64,000 bases of DNA from Terfezia claveryi (lineage: Eukaryota; Ascomycota; Pezizomycetes; Pezizales; Pezizaceae). A model generated the notes under the pieces. It worked only from the letters and a program-made list of their open reading frames with translations. It searched no databases and had not been told where the DNA came from. Where the stretch lies: NCBI GenBank assembly GCA_015179025.1, contig WHUX01000022.1, positions 62,001 to 126,000 of the forward strand, written 5' to 3'. The position numbers and the translations under genes are program-made. Positions 1-12,477 of this stretch are shown here, piece after piece (position 1 is the stretch's first letter; the number at the start of each line of letters is the position of its first letter).

Positions 1-1108
1 CCTATGCAGAGATGAAAAGCGCGAGTGCGATGTGTGCAATACACGTCGAGTATGCAGTTGGCTACTGGTGTTCCTGAAAACCAACCGACCGGGTCCCAAG
101 AGGTTCCTGCGAAGGGGAGAAATGCCACTCAGGGCCTACTTCATGCATAGATAGTCTCAACTGTTACACTCGCTTATCCTCCCTTCGAGTCCTGGTGGGG
201 GCCCTTCGGGGTCGAAATGCACCTGGGGGCGGATAGCCGAGCAAGGGCAGAGACAGCAACTCGTCGTAGTGAAGTACCCCCAGTCATCTCCATTACCTAG
301 CAGTTGACTCACCACCAGGTGCGTGCGCCAGGTTAAGTCCGGTTGAATTCCGGTTGGGCTCGGACAGGTCACATCTCGTACAAACAGTCATGGCTGGCAC
401 TACCCGTAGGGGGTTTCCTCCAGTACGTGTGATGTATTGGTTAGTCACTGGGGGATCTTTGGTATAGTGTCCACTGCGAATCGTTCACATTGAGCAGTAG
501 TGTTCACAGTAATATACCTATAGAGACCGGTGGCGAGACACCGCCGGCGGATGGTGGGAGTTTGTATGTACCACCTTCTGCATCGCGAAGAGCTGAGAAA
601 TGCAGCTTGAGGCGAGGCGTTACGTACGGTTCAGAGCACCATTAGAGTAATGAATTCCATTACGCGTGTTCCCTGACATTGCATACAAGAGCTCGGGGTT
701 CCGGGTTAACTGCAGCGTAACGGTCCGACAGGACGGATGCGGGTGTCGGTCTCAATGAACGCAGCAATGCGTACGCAGTTCACCTGCTGAGGCTTAAGGA
801 GCAAAGGCAAATGCTATAGCGGAGTTGCGACCGCATAGTTCTCTACTGATTCAACTCAGTAAGTGGGTCTGGTCCACTACAAGATATGGAAAGCGGGTAA
901 CGCCGTGAGTATGTCCCATATTGAAAACTGAGAACTGATGAGGGAGGCGATACAGGAAAGGCCGTCCGGTCGGCTGGTGGAGTAGGGCAGTTTTTCTCTC
1001 CCCAGCGGCAAGGCCGGGGACAGCCCGGCGGAGAATAACAGTGCCCGTCCACCCCGTCGCCGCTAATACCTCCGAGGGGACCCCGAAAGGGGTAAGGGCA
1101 AGTTGTGC
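1..1108. other. gene-less GC-rich stretch
   Basis: No convincing coding frame on either strand; open frames here are short and lack domain-like composition. The stretch is more GC-rich than most of the window and has several short inverted repeats (for example around 520-570 and 960-1100). It ends where the left arm of a long inverted-repeat element begins. I see no recognisable RNA gene in it. Confidence 0.5.
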
Positions 1109-2953
1109 CCTACCATCCATCACCGGGTAATGCATCATCACCGGGATATGCATCAGCCCCCATGCGAACCCCTGTCGGTCCATTCTTGGCGGCATAGCGG
1201 ACTGCAAAATGAACGGAACCATTGCCAGCAAAATATATATGCCTCGTAAAGATATAGAGATTCATTGACATGTGGTGGGAATGCGAAATGGACGGGTTTG
1301 GATGGGTTAATAGATCGATTTTTGGGTGGCATCTAATATTCCGAGGCAAAATAGGGACAAGCAACTGACCTGCGGTACTGACCAAGTCTTGGGAATATAT
1401 ATGAATTGGGGTTTGAATGGCATAATCTAGAGTGTATAGATGTGGTTTAAGTTGCTTAAAAGTAATAAAGCGATTAGTCTAACTTTGGAAGGTGAGCAGG
1501 AGTTTGTGCACTTTTCCGAGATCTGTTTATATAAAAATCTGAAGCAGCCTGAGCCGTACTGAACTCAGCTGGACTAATTATGCCTTGCCTGTGTGAGCTC
1601 AAGTCCATCTTGGTCCACCTGAGTTTGCCTGGCCTGCCTGAGTCTGCTGGACTAAATCTGAAGCTGCCTAAACTCGTCTGCATAAATTATATAGATCCTG
1701 ACCTTGTCTGACAAATTGTGGGCTAGACTAGGCACACCAGAACAATATTGAACTTCTATAATGTAATGGGTACTACTTCTAAACTGTGTGATACCACTGG
1801 ACCTTCACTTGAGCTTCTCTTTACCAGCCTAGCCCTATACTACCCTATATAGCCCTATGCATATTCAATTCAGGCTTAGATAGGCCAACTCAGACTTACC
1901 TGAATCCACCTGAGTTTGGACAATTCATTTGAGAGTCCGTGATTGTACAGAGTGGTAAAGAAGATAATGTTCAGTATATTGAGATAGATGCAGGCATATA
2001 TACTAGGTTAAGCTAGCCTAAGCTGACTTGGGTGACTTATCCTAATTGAAGTTTAAAATTACTTCTGGAGGTACTGCCTCTCAAGTATACTAAAGCAATC
2101 TAGACCTGCGGAAGCTAACCCCGAGTTACTATATGATGGCCAAAAATAAATGCTGGTGAGATTAGAGTAGTTCTGATATGTATTGGTATGCTCCAGCGAG
2201 CTCAACTGACTTGAAGTAACCTAATAGTAATTCACAAGAGTTTATACTAGTTTGGGACGTCTCAAGTAGCTTCAAGCAAATATATATTAGCTTATTGAAG
2301 TTCAATATTGCTATGGTGTGTCTAGACTAGCCTAGAATTTATCAGAGAAGGTCAGGAATGCTGAGCATCTATATAATTTATACAGATGAGTTCAGGCAGC
2401 TTCAGATTTAGTCCAGCAGACTCAGGTGGGTTAGACAAACTCAGGCGGACCGAGACGGACTTGGGCTCACACAGACAAGGCATAATTAGTCCAGCTGAGT
2501 TTAGTACGGCTCAGGCTGCTTCAGATTTTTATATAAATAGATCTCGGAAAAGTGCACAAACTCCTGCTCGCCTTCCAAAGTTAGACTAATCGCTTTATTA
2601 CTTTTAAGCAACTTAAACCGCATCTATACACTCTAGATTATGCCATTCAAACCCCAATTCATATATATTCCCAAGACTTGGTCAGTACCGCAGGTCAGTT
2701 GCTTGTCTCTATTTTGCCTCGGAATATTAGATGCCACCCAAAAATCGATCTATTAACCCATCCAAACCCGTCCATTTCGCATTCCCACCACATGTCAATG
2801 AATCTCTATATCTTTACGAGGCATATATATTTTGCTGGCAATGGTTCCGTTCATTTTGCAGTCCGCTATGCCGCCAAGAATGGACCGACAGGGTTCGCGT
2901 GGGGGCTGATGCATATCACGGTGATGATGCATTACCCGGTGATGTATGGTAGG
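1109..2953. mobile_element. foldback element with ~650-bp inverted arms
   Basis: The left arm (1109-1756) is matched as reverse complement by the right arm (2297-2953), with about 540 bp between them. Mirror-image open frames in the two arms give near-identical peptides, which made the symmetry obvious. Left outer end CCTACCAT pairs with right outer end ATGGTAGG. The spacer has no coding frame I can support. It is most like a foldback or long-TIR non-autonomous DNA element, but a simple inverted duplication is possible. The right end abuts the LINE fragment, so one may have inserted beside the other. I found no clear target duplication. Confidence 0.75.
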
Positions 2954-2955
2954 TC

Positions 2956-4317
2956 GAAAAATCAATGTTGACCTCCGACAGCAATGCCGGAAGGACTTAA
3001 CACACCATCAGGGCATGTCCTGATGGAAGATCCCCCCCGTTTGTGTATGAAGCGCTGCTGGGTAGCAAGAGCAATTAGAACAGGGGACCAGCAGGTAAGA
3101 GCCTATATCGAGGACGACACATCATGGCTGGCCAGCAGGAACCTACACCGGACAAGGACTCCAATATCAGAAGCCTTCCATCTAAGCGGGGCAGACCCCA
3201 CAGAACTATCATGGGGCAACAGGGAGGACACAACACCCTTCCCACTGATCCATAGGGTAATTATAGACCCCAAATCCGAGCTCTCCAAGCACCTAGGTCA
3301 TTGGGCAGCAGGCATAGGCTCGATCCAGGAGGAGGGTTGGAGAGTGTGCTATACGGACGGCACGGGAAGAAAAGGTTTAGTAGCAAGCGGAGTCCACAGC
3401 GAGGACCGGACAGGAGGCCCCCCCAATGATTATGGAGATTACCTAGGAGACCGAGCCACGGTAGCAGACGGCGAACTCTTCGCAATGCAACTAGCTCTCG
3501 ACAAGGAAGACGCGGATATGCTAGCAATCTTGTCAGATTCCCAAGCGGCAATCCAGGCAGTCCACAACATGAGCTTAGGCTCTCCCCCCAGATCAGGCAT
3601 CGAAAGCAGCATCAAGTCCCTATTAACAAGCAACCCACACAGGGACACGCAGATATCTTGGGTTAGGGGCCACCTAGGCATTCCAGGTAATGAGAAGGCA
3701 GACCGGACCGCAAGCCTCCAGTCGCATTTGGGGGAATTCACGGGCCAAGAACGGATAGTTACAGAAGGGGGTCTCCGGGCGTCCTCTAAAGCTGTGAGGA
3801 AGGAAGCAAGAACCAGAGCAGGATATGGCATGAGAAGGACGGAATGGAACCGCCACGCCCTTTCAGCCTACACTTGGCTACGATCGAACAGAGGTCCTCA
3901 GAAAAGCTGGCTCCACCATATCGGTAAAGCAGACTCAGCAGTATGCGCATGCGGACATCCCACCGAGACAGGCGAGCATATCGTCTTCGAGTGCCCACGC
4001 TTCGACCATTACCGGAGAACACTGTTGGGGGAAAAAGGCAACTGGGAGGATCTCGACAAACCGGATTGGAGAAAGGAGGGGGAGGAAACGTACGAGGCCA
4101 CGGAGGCTTTTTTCGGGCTCTTATTCCGAGAGCTCACTTAGTACACAGTCAATTTGTCACAGTCACGTCTCCACGATTATTACGAGTCCCCTTTGTCTAC
4201 AGTTCTGATTTTAGTTACATATATTCATAGTTTCACAGCCGGTCCAGGAGGCGAGCTCAGTCAGGCTTTCGAGTCATCGGCTAAGTCCGTTAGTGACAGC
4301 ACGGGGCAGCCCCTTTT

Positions 4318-4355
<38 letters not shown>

Positions 4356-4490
4356 TATTGTATCTAGTTTGCGCGGGTCTGGCAGATTAACTTGCCTCAC
4401 CCTTGAATCCACCGGGCTTCCGCGTGGCTCCTCATAGCCCCCCTACGGGGCTGCATAGGAGTACTGAGTATTTAAAAAAAAAAAAAAAAA
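2956..4490 (+). mobile_element. 5'-truncated Tad-like LINE, copy 1
   Basis: A LINE 3' end: the C-terminal part of ORF2 (2984-4141), a 3' UTR with the family signature (cagattaacttgcc, gaatccaccgg, gtggctcctca, ggggctgcataggagtactgag), and a terminal poly-A to 4490. A run of about 34 T lies inside the 3' UTR (4320-4353) and is absent from the other copies here. The reverse transcriptase and ORF1 are missing, so the copy is dead as an autonomous element. The same 3' signature recurs at about 12.8, 31.3, 31.7, 32.0, 32.6, 34.3, 46.7, 47.8, 51.2 and 62.1 kb. Confidence 0.85.
2984..4141 (+). CDS. LINE ORF2 C-terminus: RNase H domain and zinc knuckle
   Basis: This frame encodes 385 residues of the C-terminal region of a non-LTR retrotransposon polyprotein. 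The RNase H active-site set is visible: Asp125 in YTDGTGR, Glu164 in GELFAMQL, Asp185 in LSDSQAA, and His230 and Asp240 in WVRGHLGIPGNEKAD. A Cys-rich tail follows, with C321-x-C323, His332 and Cys337, as is usual after RNase H in Tad-like and related LINEs. RNase H would remove the RNA strand during target-primed reverse transcription. The reverse transcriptase is absent because the copy is 5'-truncated, so the first Met is only the first in the surviving frame. The frame is intact, so the copy is fairly young. Family is secure; clade (Tad) is inferred. Confidence 0.85.
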   Translation: MPEGLNTPSGHVLMEDPPRLCMKRCWVARAIRTGDQQVRAYIEDDTSWLASRNLHRTRTPISEAFHLSGADPTELSWGNREDTTPFPLIHRVIIDPKSELSKHLGHWAAGIGSIQEEGWRVCYTDGTGRKGLVASGVHSEDRTGGPPNDYGDYLGDRATVADGELFAMQLALDKEDADMLAILSDSQAAIQAVHNMSLGSPPRSGIESSIKSLLTSNPHRDTQISWVRGHLGIPGNEKADRTASLQSHLGEFTGQERIVTEGGLRASSKAVRKEARTRAGYGMRRTEWNRHALSAYTWLRSNRGPQKSWLHHIGKADSAVCACGHPTETGEHIVFECPRFDHYRRTLLGEKGNWEDLDKPDWRKEGEETYEATEAFFGLLFRELT

Positions 4491-4553
4491 GGTAGCTAGC
4501 TAGCAAGTTCGAATATAATTTTGATTATGTTGGTTGGTGCTCGATATCCAAAA

Positions 4554-4602
4554 GTCTCGAGAACACTGTCCCTGCCCACGAGACGTCTCGTGCCCAGGCC
4601 TA
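4554..4602 (+). mobile_element. partial copy of the 107-bp MITE
   Basis: This shares the interior GCCCACGAGACGTCTCG and the terminal TCTCGTGCCCAGGCCTA (4586-4602) with the complete element at 18092-18198. The other end is missing. It lies just downstream of LINE copy 1. Confidence 0.6.
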
Positions 4603-6451
4603 ATTGTGACGGATGGGGATTCGCAGAGGGCATGGCATGGACATACGCATTCGAAACAGTGGAGACACATTCTGTGTGCGCGGAGGGACACAGAATGCTG
4701 CTTAGGATGCGCTTAGATCGGGGACGGCGTGGGGAGGACCCGCTAGGAGAGGAGGGGAAGTCAGGGATGGTGAGAGAAGGTGTGGGAGGCGCTGCAAGTT
4801 GGCGGATAGGTGATCCTTGGGGTTTTGCCTCAGGCCCCTTTTGTGTAGTTCATATATATCTCGAAGTGGAAGGGCAGGGACGGGCCCTGGTTTTTCTTGA
4901 CGAACTAAAGCACTGGTTACGTAGTCACTTGCACTATTGGGAAGGTGATTTGATACCTTAGGGGATTCGTCAAACCAGTCCAGGTGATTCAATTGGGGCA
5001 AGCATTCTCCTAGTTGATCTGCCAAAGCTCCCTCCACGTCTCCTTCCTGGAACTCTTTTCTTGTGTTTGTGAATCCCTGTTCACCAGCCTCCTTGCTCTA
5101 TGTGAGTACTCTGTTTCAACTCAATAAGTTCTCTAGCCTTGGCTGGATTGGAACATCCCACCCTCGTCTGATCTCAAGTCCACAGACTATCTGAGATCGC
5201 TGATCAGTGTGTGATATTCCTTTGCTGGCCTCGGATTTCCTGGTGCCATACGTGCATACCTCGCCTGGCACCGAGGAGCACCTAGGGCTAACAATATGGT
5301 GCAAAATTATTTTGATCCTGTTCACATGTGTGTGCAGAACACCGAGAACCACAGGTATGGTTCCTGACCATGATTGCAAAGATAAGAGCTAGCGAACGCA
5401 AGCTTGGGGTTGAAAAGACCAGGATGGAAACCCTCCACCAGGATGTCGACTCGCAGGTGGCCTTTACCTATCCCACAAGGCTTTAGTAGTTCGGCTGGCG
5501 CTCTTCCATTTTTACCTCCTTAAACCGTTGGACCTTGTGACAAAGGAACTAGTTGCGGACGGCCGTTAGACGTCATACACTGAATGCAACATGCATTTAT
5601 TCTTACTTCTATTCTGTTCCATTTAGCAATAATCGCCATTCGCCAATGGTTAGGAAACGTCAAATTATCCGGCCTGGGAGGGTACCGGTACTGTAATAAG
5701 GAAAACACTGAGGATATTGAGGCCTAGGATATTGTCAGAACTCCTAGGTCTGGGATCAGTATGCGTGTGTGTAAGAGCCCGATATGTAGTCGTGGAATAG
5801 GAGTAGACTTCAAACCGGTATGAATTGACGGTCGTCAGTCTTGGCATGACCGCATAGGTTGGACGATAAATATAACAGTATAGTAGTCTGGAGAGCACCT
5901 CTCGATATACTTAAGCAACGGGGCCAACCAAAATTTGTACAGGAAAATATATCATAATTTACAAAACCTCACGTACATAAGCAGACGCATTATATATAGT
6001 GTATATATGATGGAGATGTTCACCTAGCTATAGTGCACGAACTCGGAATACAGACTCATACCAAAAATTTGCTTGAACTCATCCCGCTCAAGTACCCACC
6101 CACACCTCGAAGCTACCTCGAAGTCACCCATGAAGACAGAAAATACCAGGAGATATCATTGGTTCTACACCTCTGCCTCCACATTCACAATCTAACTGCG
6201 GTGGGCTTACGATGTCTTCCCAGATCCTCCTAGCATTCTCATCATCTCACCCTCTGTATTGCTACCACTCTTGGGAACCCGCAACATCTGTCCTCCCATC
6301 CGTCCACCTATTTCGTGAACTGCTTCCCCTTCGGCGGGCCATGATGACTCAGCATAATCAACCATGGGAGTGTTTCTCACTCGTGGAATAACATGGATCA
6401 TACCCCCTGTTCTCACGATATTGGAATCACGGGAGTGGCCTCTGCCCTCCC
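4603..6451. other. intergenic, no supported gene
   Basis: Open frames are short and mutually overlapping on both strands, without domain-like content. One TAGTCTGG motif at about 5884 has no flanking duplication. AT-rich tracts lie around 5940-6010. Confidence 0.5.
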
Positions 6452-8199
6452 CTAGACCCCAGATGTCTCCTCGACTTCCCCCCCTTCTCGAGCTCCTCTA
6501 TACCCCACCCCTACGTCTTCTCCCCTTCGATCCCGTCTATTTTCAGGACCTCCTCGACATTCTTGTACATCTGTCCATGGTGCATAAGTTTGTGTTGGTT
6601 CCAGTACAGGAGCTGGATAGCCACAGTCGGCGGTGGTTAGCGGGTCATCCCAGGCAATGGTGTTTGGCGGGTCATCCCAGGTTGACTCTGTGGTGGGAAT
6701 GACTTGAGTAGAGTCCCACGCATTGAAGGCATCACGCGTGCGAGCATCAGGTTCATGATGTTCAAATTGGTCATGACCTCGACATGCTTTCCGCTCGGAG
6801 GTAGAAGCTTTGATGTCAGCCCAGGCAGAAGTATTCGTTGCTGACGTCTTGTTCCGAATAGAACCGTTGGATGCTGATGGCTCGCCTAAAGAATTAACAG
6901 CGTATGGAGCTGGAGAATCCCATGTGCAGGATGCAACAATAGTCCCATAATTTGGATTTCTGGGGTTGGCCTGCCGACCTCCGGCTTGATAATTCTGGCA
7001 ACGTCCTCGCGAACGTAAGATGGGCTCAGTTTGTGGAGAGTTTGCGTCATTCGCAGCTTTTCTAGCAATCTCAGCATATGTTGAACCTTCAAGTAGTTGA
7101 CGACCGGATTCTTCCCTACCTCGATTTCCTGCCCTTGATTGGAAGGTTTCGAAGTGTCGAAGAGTGGTATCGCCACGTCCTCTCCAGCTTTCCGGAGCAG
7201 GATGCCTAGAAGCATGTTGAGCAAGCTCTTCTAGGGGAACTGGATACGTCAAACACTCGTCGCGAGTGCGAAATGATTCACGATCGCCCCTAAATGCCCT
7301 CCACCGAGAAACCTATCATCCCATTCTTGCCAGCTACCTGGTGCAGGATGCCGATGGCCAGGCCAATGTTGACAGAGGCCATCTAGTGGAACTGGATTCG
7401 CCAAAAGCTCCTCTCTGCGAGGTGCCCAAGCATTACTTCTCGGCATAGCTTCCACACGAGGCTCCACACTCGTAGTCATGACATTCCCAGGACTCGCAGC
7501 AACACCCAGAAGACCCACGATGTTGCCAGCATCCATGAGCTCCCCAGGAACGACCACACCCCCTGAACTCGCTGGCACTACGCCCCCAGCGAGCCCGTTA
7601 TTCCTAGCAAAATTAACGTTAACTGCAGTATCCCTGCGCTCAATTAGCGGCCTTCCAAGGTTCTCAACCAACCATCGAAACTCCTTCGGGATTTCAAAGT
7701 CATCCAAAAATTCATTACCACCCTTATACACTTCCCGGTCTCTGAGAGCACTGGGCTGTCGAACCCTTATACCATTCTCCGTAGCACGTTTCACAAACGC
7801 ATCCCAAAGTGGAAACTCGCCCCGGTGTGGTATGACATTTGCTTCTCTAAGGCCCTCCGCTAATGCCTGCTGAGATTCTGAAGTCTGCTCCACGTCCCCT
7901 GGTTCCGTTGTGTTGGAGCTTGGGGAGCGAATAATAGCGGTGGAGAGCTCTTCCAAAGAGGGGATAACTGCAAGTGCTAGGGGGTTAAATTTTGAAGGCT
8001 GAGGGGCGAGAAGGGGTTCGTCGGTCGTGAATATCGCGGGGAGAGCGTTGTCAGTACTTGGGATATCTGGTAATGGATTGGGTGCGGGCTCTTGCTTGTC
8101 AGCTGCAACATGCGGATCATTGGAAATGATATCCATAGGACCAGGTGCGGGATCAAGGGCGTGTTTATCAATATAAATGCCTGCAAGCTCTTCAGTCAT
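6452..8199 (-). pseudogene. hypothetical repeat-bearing gene with a frameshift
   Basis: Two long minus-strand frames (8199-7249, 316 residues; and 7252-6452, 266 residues from its first ATG) appear to be one gene. The second frame is open upstream of its ATG, and both carry the same module: PVPLDGL then RHPAPGSW near the end of the first, PVPLEEL then RHPAPESW at the start of the second. A one-base change near 7305-7320 would join them, so this is a frameshifted gene, or less likely two overlapping genes. The product is hydrophilic and Pro/Asp/Asn-rich, with repeated WDDP/WDSP-like motifs toward the C-terminus and no membrane segment. A GTAGGT donor-like site lies just upstream of 8199, so a 5' exon may exist. 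I recognise no family. Confidence 0.55.
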
Positions 8200-10012
8200 A
8201 GTTCATGTGTTAGAACGCGAAAGAATACCTACCTTCCATTGCATCAAAGGCCAGCCGGGGCTCTCTACAGGAACTCTAGTAGGAATACCCGCAGAAACAA
8301 TTACAACATTTACTTCACATTGGTAGTTAGTTATATATTCTAGAAAAAGTTAGACAATACTGATATCAATGATGCGTCGACAGCTTTTAATTTGTGACGT
8401 TAGCCTCATAGGAATAAGCATTCGGATACCCGGGAAGATAAACTTGTGGATGAAAATTGTTCAATGACGTAAAGTACTCTGATGGAGCCACGCACATGCT
8501 CCCTTAGCTTTCCTAGCCAATGAACGGGTTTTATTTACGAATAAAACTTGTATTTTATTTTCATATTTTTATCTCCCTGCTTTTTTCTCTAGTCAGTAGA
8601 TATTTGACTACGTATGTTTCGCGAGAACACAATATTTGTGGGTGGCCTCCCCCCGAGAGCACGCTGCTGGGAATAATATAACTACCTAAAACCTCAATGT
8701 AGATACAAAGTGCAAACGTAGGAAATAGACATGAAGATTAAACGGACCGAGACTAAGGTTAAACAGTAGCTCTGCGAGTTGGATAGATTTGTTCGAACAT
8801 TTGACATTTGCCTTTACACTTGAAAGTAGACCCCAGATGTGTTGATGTATATTCAGCAGTTCATAAGTGTTAGACCGGAATCCAGAATTTTGTCCTACTA
8901 GATGATTTGCTTTGATCCACAACATAACAACCAGAGCACCGAAGAGATATGAAATCAACTTTCGGTGAGCCAGTCAAATAGCTCTGTTCCTCTAACCTCT
9001 CCCAACGGCTTATGAAATGCAAAGCCGATAGCCTTTTTTCACACTTTCAGAACTTCCACTCACGTGCAGAAGTTTCCTGATGGTGCCAATGAAGACGTTC
9101 CTTATGTACAACCCAAACATAGTTCAATCAGATTCAAATCCGGTGAGTTCCTTCATAATAGTATAGTCCTTTTTTGCTGAAACCAAGCTTTCAAAAGAGT
9201 ATCCACTCTCGCATTGTCCTGCAAGATTGAGGCCTTTACAATAAGAGATGGGAGCTCGACATTGAGTATACCCGTATTTCCCCCCGTGGCCCATCCCTCC
9301 CCTGCCTCAGGACCTCATTCATGACTAGTATATATACAACAAAAAAAAAAAAAAAAAAAAAGAAGTGGAAAGATTGCTGTAGCGAAAATCAATGCAGCCC
9401 AGACTATTATCTGCCTATTGCTTTTCATTTCTTTTCCCTTATTATGTGATACCATTTCTTTTTCTATTACGGAGTATTCCACTATTGACCCAGTTCCGTA
9501 ATACACATTTCCGGCGTTCACCAGAGTCTCGGCTCATTCGTCCAAACCAGAGTTTGGTCAAGTATATCACTTCATTGATTCCTCACTTTCAGAAGCAATT
9601 CTACTGAAGCGGCTCAATCTAGACTTAGTAAAGATTAACCTTCTATTTATCATACACCTTATGATCTAGAACATGTGTCGGCCACCCAGATAGCAAGCTT
9701 GGATATTTATCGGGAAATATCCTGTGGCATACGCTTGAAAACCACTAATTGGCAAGCATATATACTGGCACCGGCATTTTAGGTTACGGCACAAAAGTGC
9801 ACCAAGTAAACCCTAATACATGGAGGAAAAAACCTTGATGTTGCAAAATAAATACTGGCGTTACCCTGAAATCAACGCGTCGTTCTCTGTCCAACTTTAT
9901 GCTTCTCAACAACCCCCCCCCCCCCGCTTCAGTCCCAGAAACCTAATACAAAAGAAACTCCCCGTAATTGTATCATCTCAAATTCACACTATACCCCTGA
10001 TCTCAACCCTAG
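8200..10012. other. intergenic, no supported gene
   Basis: AT-rich, with a poly-A run at about 9341-9361 and no open frame of convincing composition. I see no RNA gene. Confidence 0.5.
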
Positions 10013-10918
10013 CTACCCCCCCGCATTTGCACGACAACTGTCACACGAACAAGTCCCCCTACCATAACATTCCATCCCCATATGATGCTGCATTCGCATT
10101 CGCATTCCCTGCGCCATCTCATACGCGTATGCCCTAGCACCGTACCATTCCATATCTATTCTATACCTCATGCAGCCCTCGCAATAGCATTGTAGCCCTA
10201 GATTCTGGGGGTATGCCTGTTGTATATTATAGGTGTGCAAATGTTGGATTTGCGAATGGTACTGCCGAGTTTGCGTATAGTGAGGTTGGCTCTGAGCGTA
10301 TACGTATGGTTGCTGCATCTGCGTAATCTGCGATTGACTCTGCGCATACATTCTATCTTGTGAATTTTGCGGAGAAATGTATTGCTCCTCATAATTAATG
10401 TAATTATTCGCTTGGTTATATCCACCTTGGTGATATATCCCCTGCTGCCACATCTCCTGGTGATACGGTGGCAGCTGTGGTCCTATTCCGGGGGCAGTCC
10501 CATACATAGGCGTTTCCATTGGCTGCGCACTCATCAGCCTCCCCGGAATCGCTGTACCCTCCGGTATCTGTACCTTCGGACTACCATGCGAATTCGGCGA
10601 AATGCTATACAGGGCCGATCTCTGCGGCGGGGGCGTAACTAACCTTGGAAGGAGCACTCGCCGTGGCGATACAGGGAGGTGAACTGGGATGGGATGTAGA
10701 ATATAAACAGGATTCACCCAAGGTGCATTGTCGGGTGTGATATTGCGGGAAGGGGGGGTGTAAGTTGAGGAGTCGACGATGATGGGGGTTTGCTTCGAGT
10801 TCGGGATAAATGCGGGAGCTCGGGGGTTTAAAGGCCGGGGAGCGGAAGAGTAGGGAGAGAGTGTGTCTGAGGATCCAGTACGAGGCCGGACTGGTGTCGA
10901 TCTGGATGTAGTTGACAT
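10013..10918 (-). CDS. hypothetical Gln/Tyr/Met-rich protein with CxCxxC motifs
   Basis: Single-exon frame of 301 residues starting at the ATG ending at 10918. The N-terminal third is Pro/Ser/Thr-rich and probably disordered. The middle (about 150-240) is rich in Gln, Tyr, Asn and Met with repeated YAQSQ- and HQGGYNQ-type segments, like prion-like or RNA-granule proteins. The C-terminus has two similar Cys clusters, CYCEGCMRYR and CSCDSC, separated by a segment ending in GMRMRMQHHMGMECYGRG. I recognise no catalytic domain. The paired clusters might bind metal; that is inference. No neighbour within 1.5 kb suggests a pathway. Confidence 0.6.
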   Translation of the reverse strand: MSTTSRSTPVRPRTGSSDTLSPYSSAPRPLNPRAPAFIPNSKQTPIIVDSSTYTPPSRNITPDNAPWVNPVYILHPIPVHLPVSPRRVLLPRLVTPPPQRSALYSISPNSHGSPKVQIPEGTAIPGRLMSAQPMETPMYGTAPGIGPQLPPYHQEMWQQGIYHQGGYNQANNYINYEEQYISPQNSQDRMYAQSQSQITQMQQPYVYAQSQPHYTQTRQYHSQIQHLHTYNIQQAYPQNLGLQCYCEGCMRYRIDMEWYGARAYAYEMAQGMRMRMQHHMGMECYGRGTCSCDSCRANAGG

Positions 10919-12477
10919 TCTTGGGAATTACTTCCTGTCGATGGAGATGGAGTTATTCCGTCTTGCAACCTGGCAGTGTTAACGTCGAACAGAAAGTGGA
11001 AGAAAAACTTTAAAATCAAATTGTAGAGTCCAGATTTCACATCAACCGGGGATGGGTATTCGAATGAGGATGAATAAATTGCAAGAGGGACAGAATGAAA
11101 CACAAACGAAAATATCGATCAAAGCGCATTCCGTAGCCTCTGTGTGGAGATACGTTAGTAACGCACAGGCTCTTGCCTTCACTTTCCAACTAAGGGCAGC
11201 CGGACACGTTTCTCGTACAAAACAGTTCTTCGACAAACTGGATAATTGAAACCGAACACGAAGGTCTCTTCCTATTAGACTCAATACCCGGCTCCTTCAT
11301 TCCTCTGGCCCTCCACCGGGTAATGTACACCAACCATCGCCTACTCCTGTTCAGCCAGGGTTCCTAGCCCCGACTCTGTCCTCAGGCACAGGCTGCCCTA
11401 GCCGCCCCTACTATGGAATCCGCATCCACTTACCCACCTCCTGCGCCCCAATGTCCAGGCCTGCTGCTTCCTCGGATACCGATCTTTGGTGCCTATGCAG
11501 CGAAATTCAATGCCGGCGTGAAACTACCACTGGTGCTTTGATGGTGTCAAGAAGGGTGGAATCAAATTGACTAGCAGTGTGAATGGTGGAAATTGTAACT
11601 GTATTCAGAGGAATACCTCTAAGGAAGTCTCACTAACAGGGTCCTCTATAATTCCCGCCGTCCGGGTATCTTTGCTCTAAAAACCTTGTGTATGTAGAAG
11701 ATAGACAGCTGGTGCTCAAGTGGTGCGCAACTCAGTTGTAAACATTTCTCTGAGATTGCTTCGATACATCCTCCGCTGAATGGTGTTGACTTGGGTAAAC
11801 AAAAAGTCTTGAATGCATTGGAAGGAGGCACATACATATCTGTACTTCCTAGCAGTATATCAATGTATCCTGCCAGCAAACTTCCAACTAGAGGATTTAA
11901 GAATCACTCATCAACTTCCAGAATGTGGAGATATAGCTGCCTTTGGAATTCTCAATAGTACAGATTACAAAGTATCTGAGCTGGGAAGTCAATTGTCGAG
12001 CTATAGAATGTGGCAGTGGACCTGACTCCTGAATGGTCAGTATTATAGAAGAGCATGATACACGCAATATCTCAGGAATGAAGATGGCACTCTAGCCTCA
12101 CATCCTACGTGGACAGGCACCCACGGCCCCGGGTGTGCTTCCTAGGGTGAACAAGGTTGTTTCCCACTCATAGAGCCATAGAAATTCTCCTCTCCAGTGA
12201 AAAAGGTGCAAAGCCGGTAGTATACGGTACCAAGTCGGCATAATCGCCTTCCTCAGTCATCAGCACTGCGTTTACCCTTGTGCACGACGACAGGTAGTCA
12301 GCCAAACAATGTGGAGCTCGGTACCAAGCAACGAGGCGCTGTGCTCGATGTTCCGCCCACTGAATATTCCCTAGTGCCCGGGCCTTCCGCGAGTTAAATT
12401 TCAACACACCCTCAGCCGCTTCAACAGCCCTGAGAATACAGGCTTGAAATCAATAACCATTCCGCAGTCAACAACTA
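10919..12477. other. intergenic, no supported gene
   Basis: Short frames on both strands only. The few frames longer than 60 codons overlap each other and show no motif. Confidence 0.5.

Noticed and set aside
600..660. Group II intron domain V suggested by ACGTACGGTTC
   Set aside because: The matching 5' strand and the GAAA loop of domain V are not present next to it.
1110..2971. Mirror-image 60-97-codon frames in the foldback arms as genes
   Set aside because: They exist on both arms only because the arms are inverted copies; composition and lack of motif do not support coding.
5880..5905. TAGTCTGGAGAGCAC as another micro-insertion
   Set aside because: The flanks do not form a 9-bp direct repeat.
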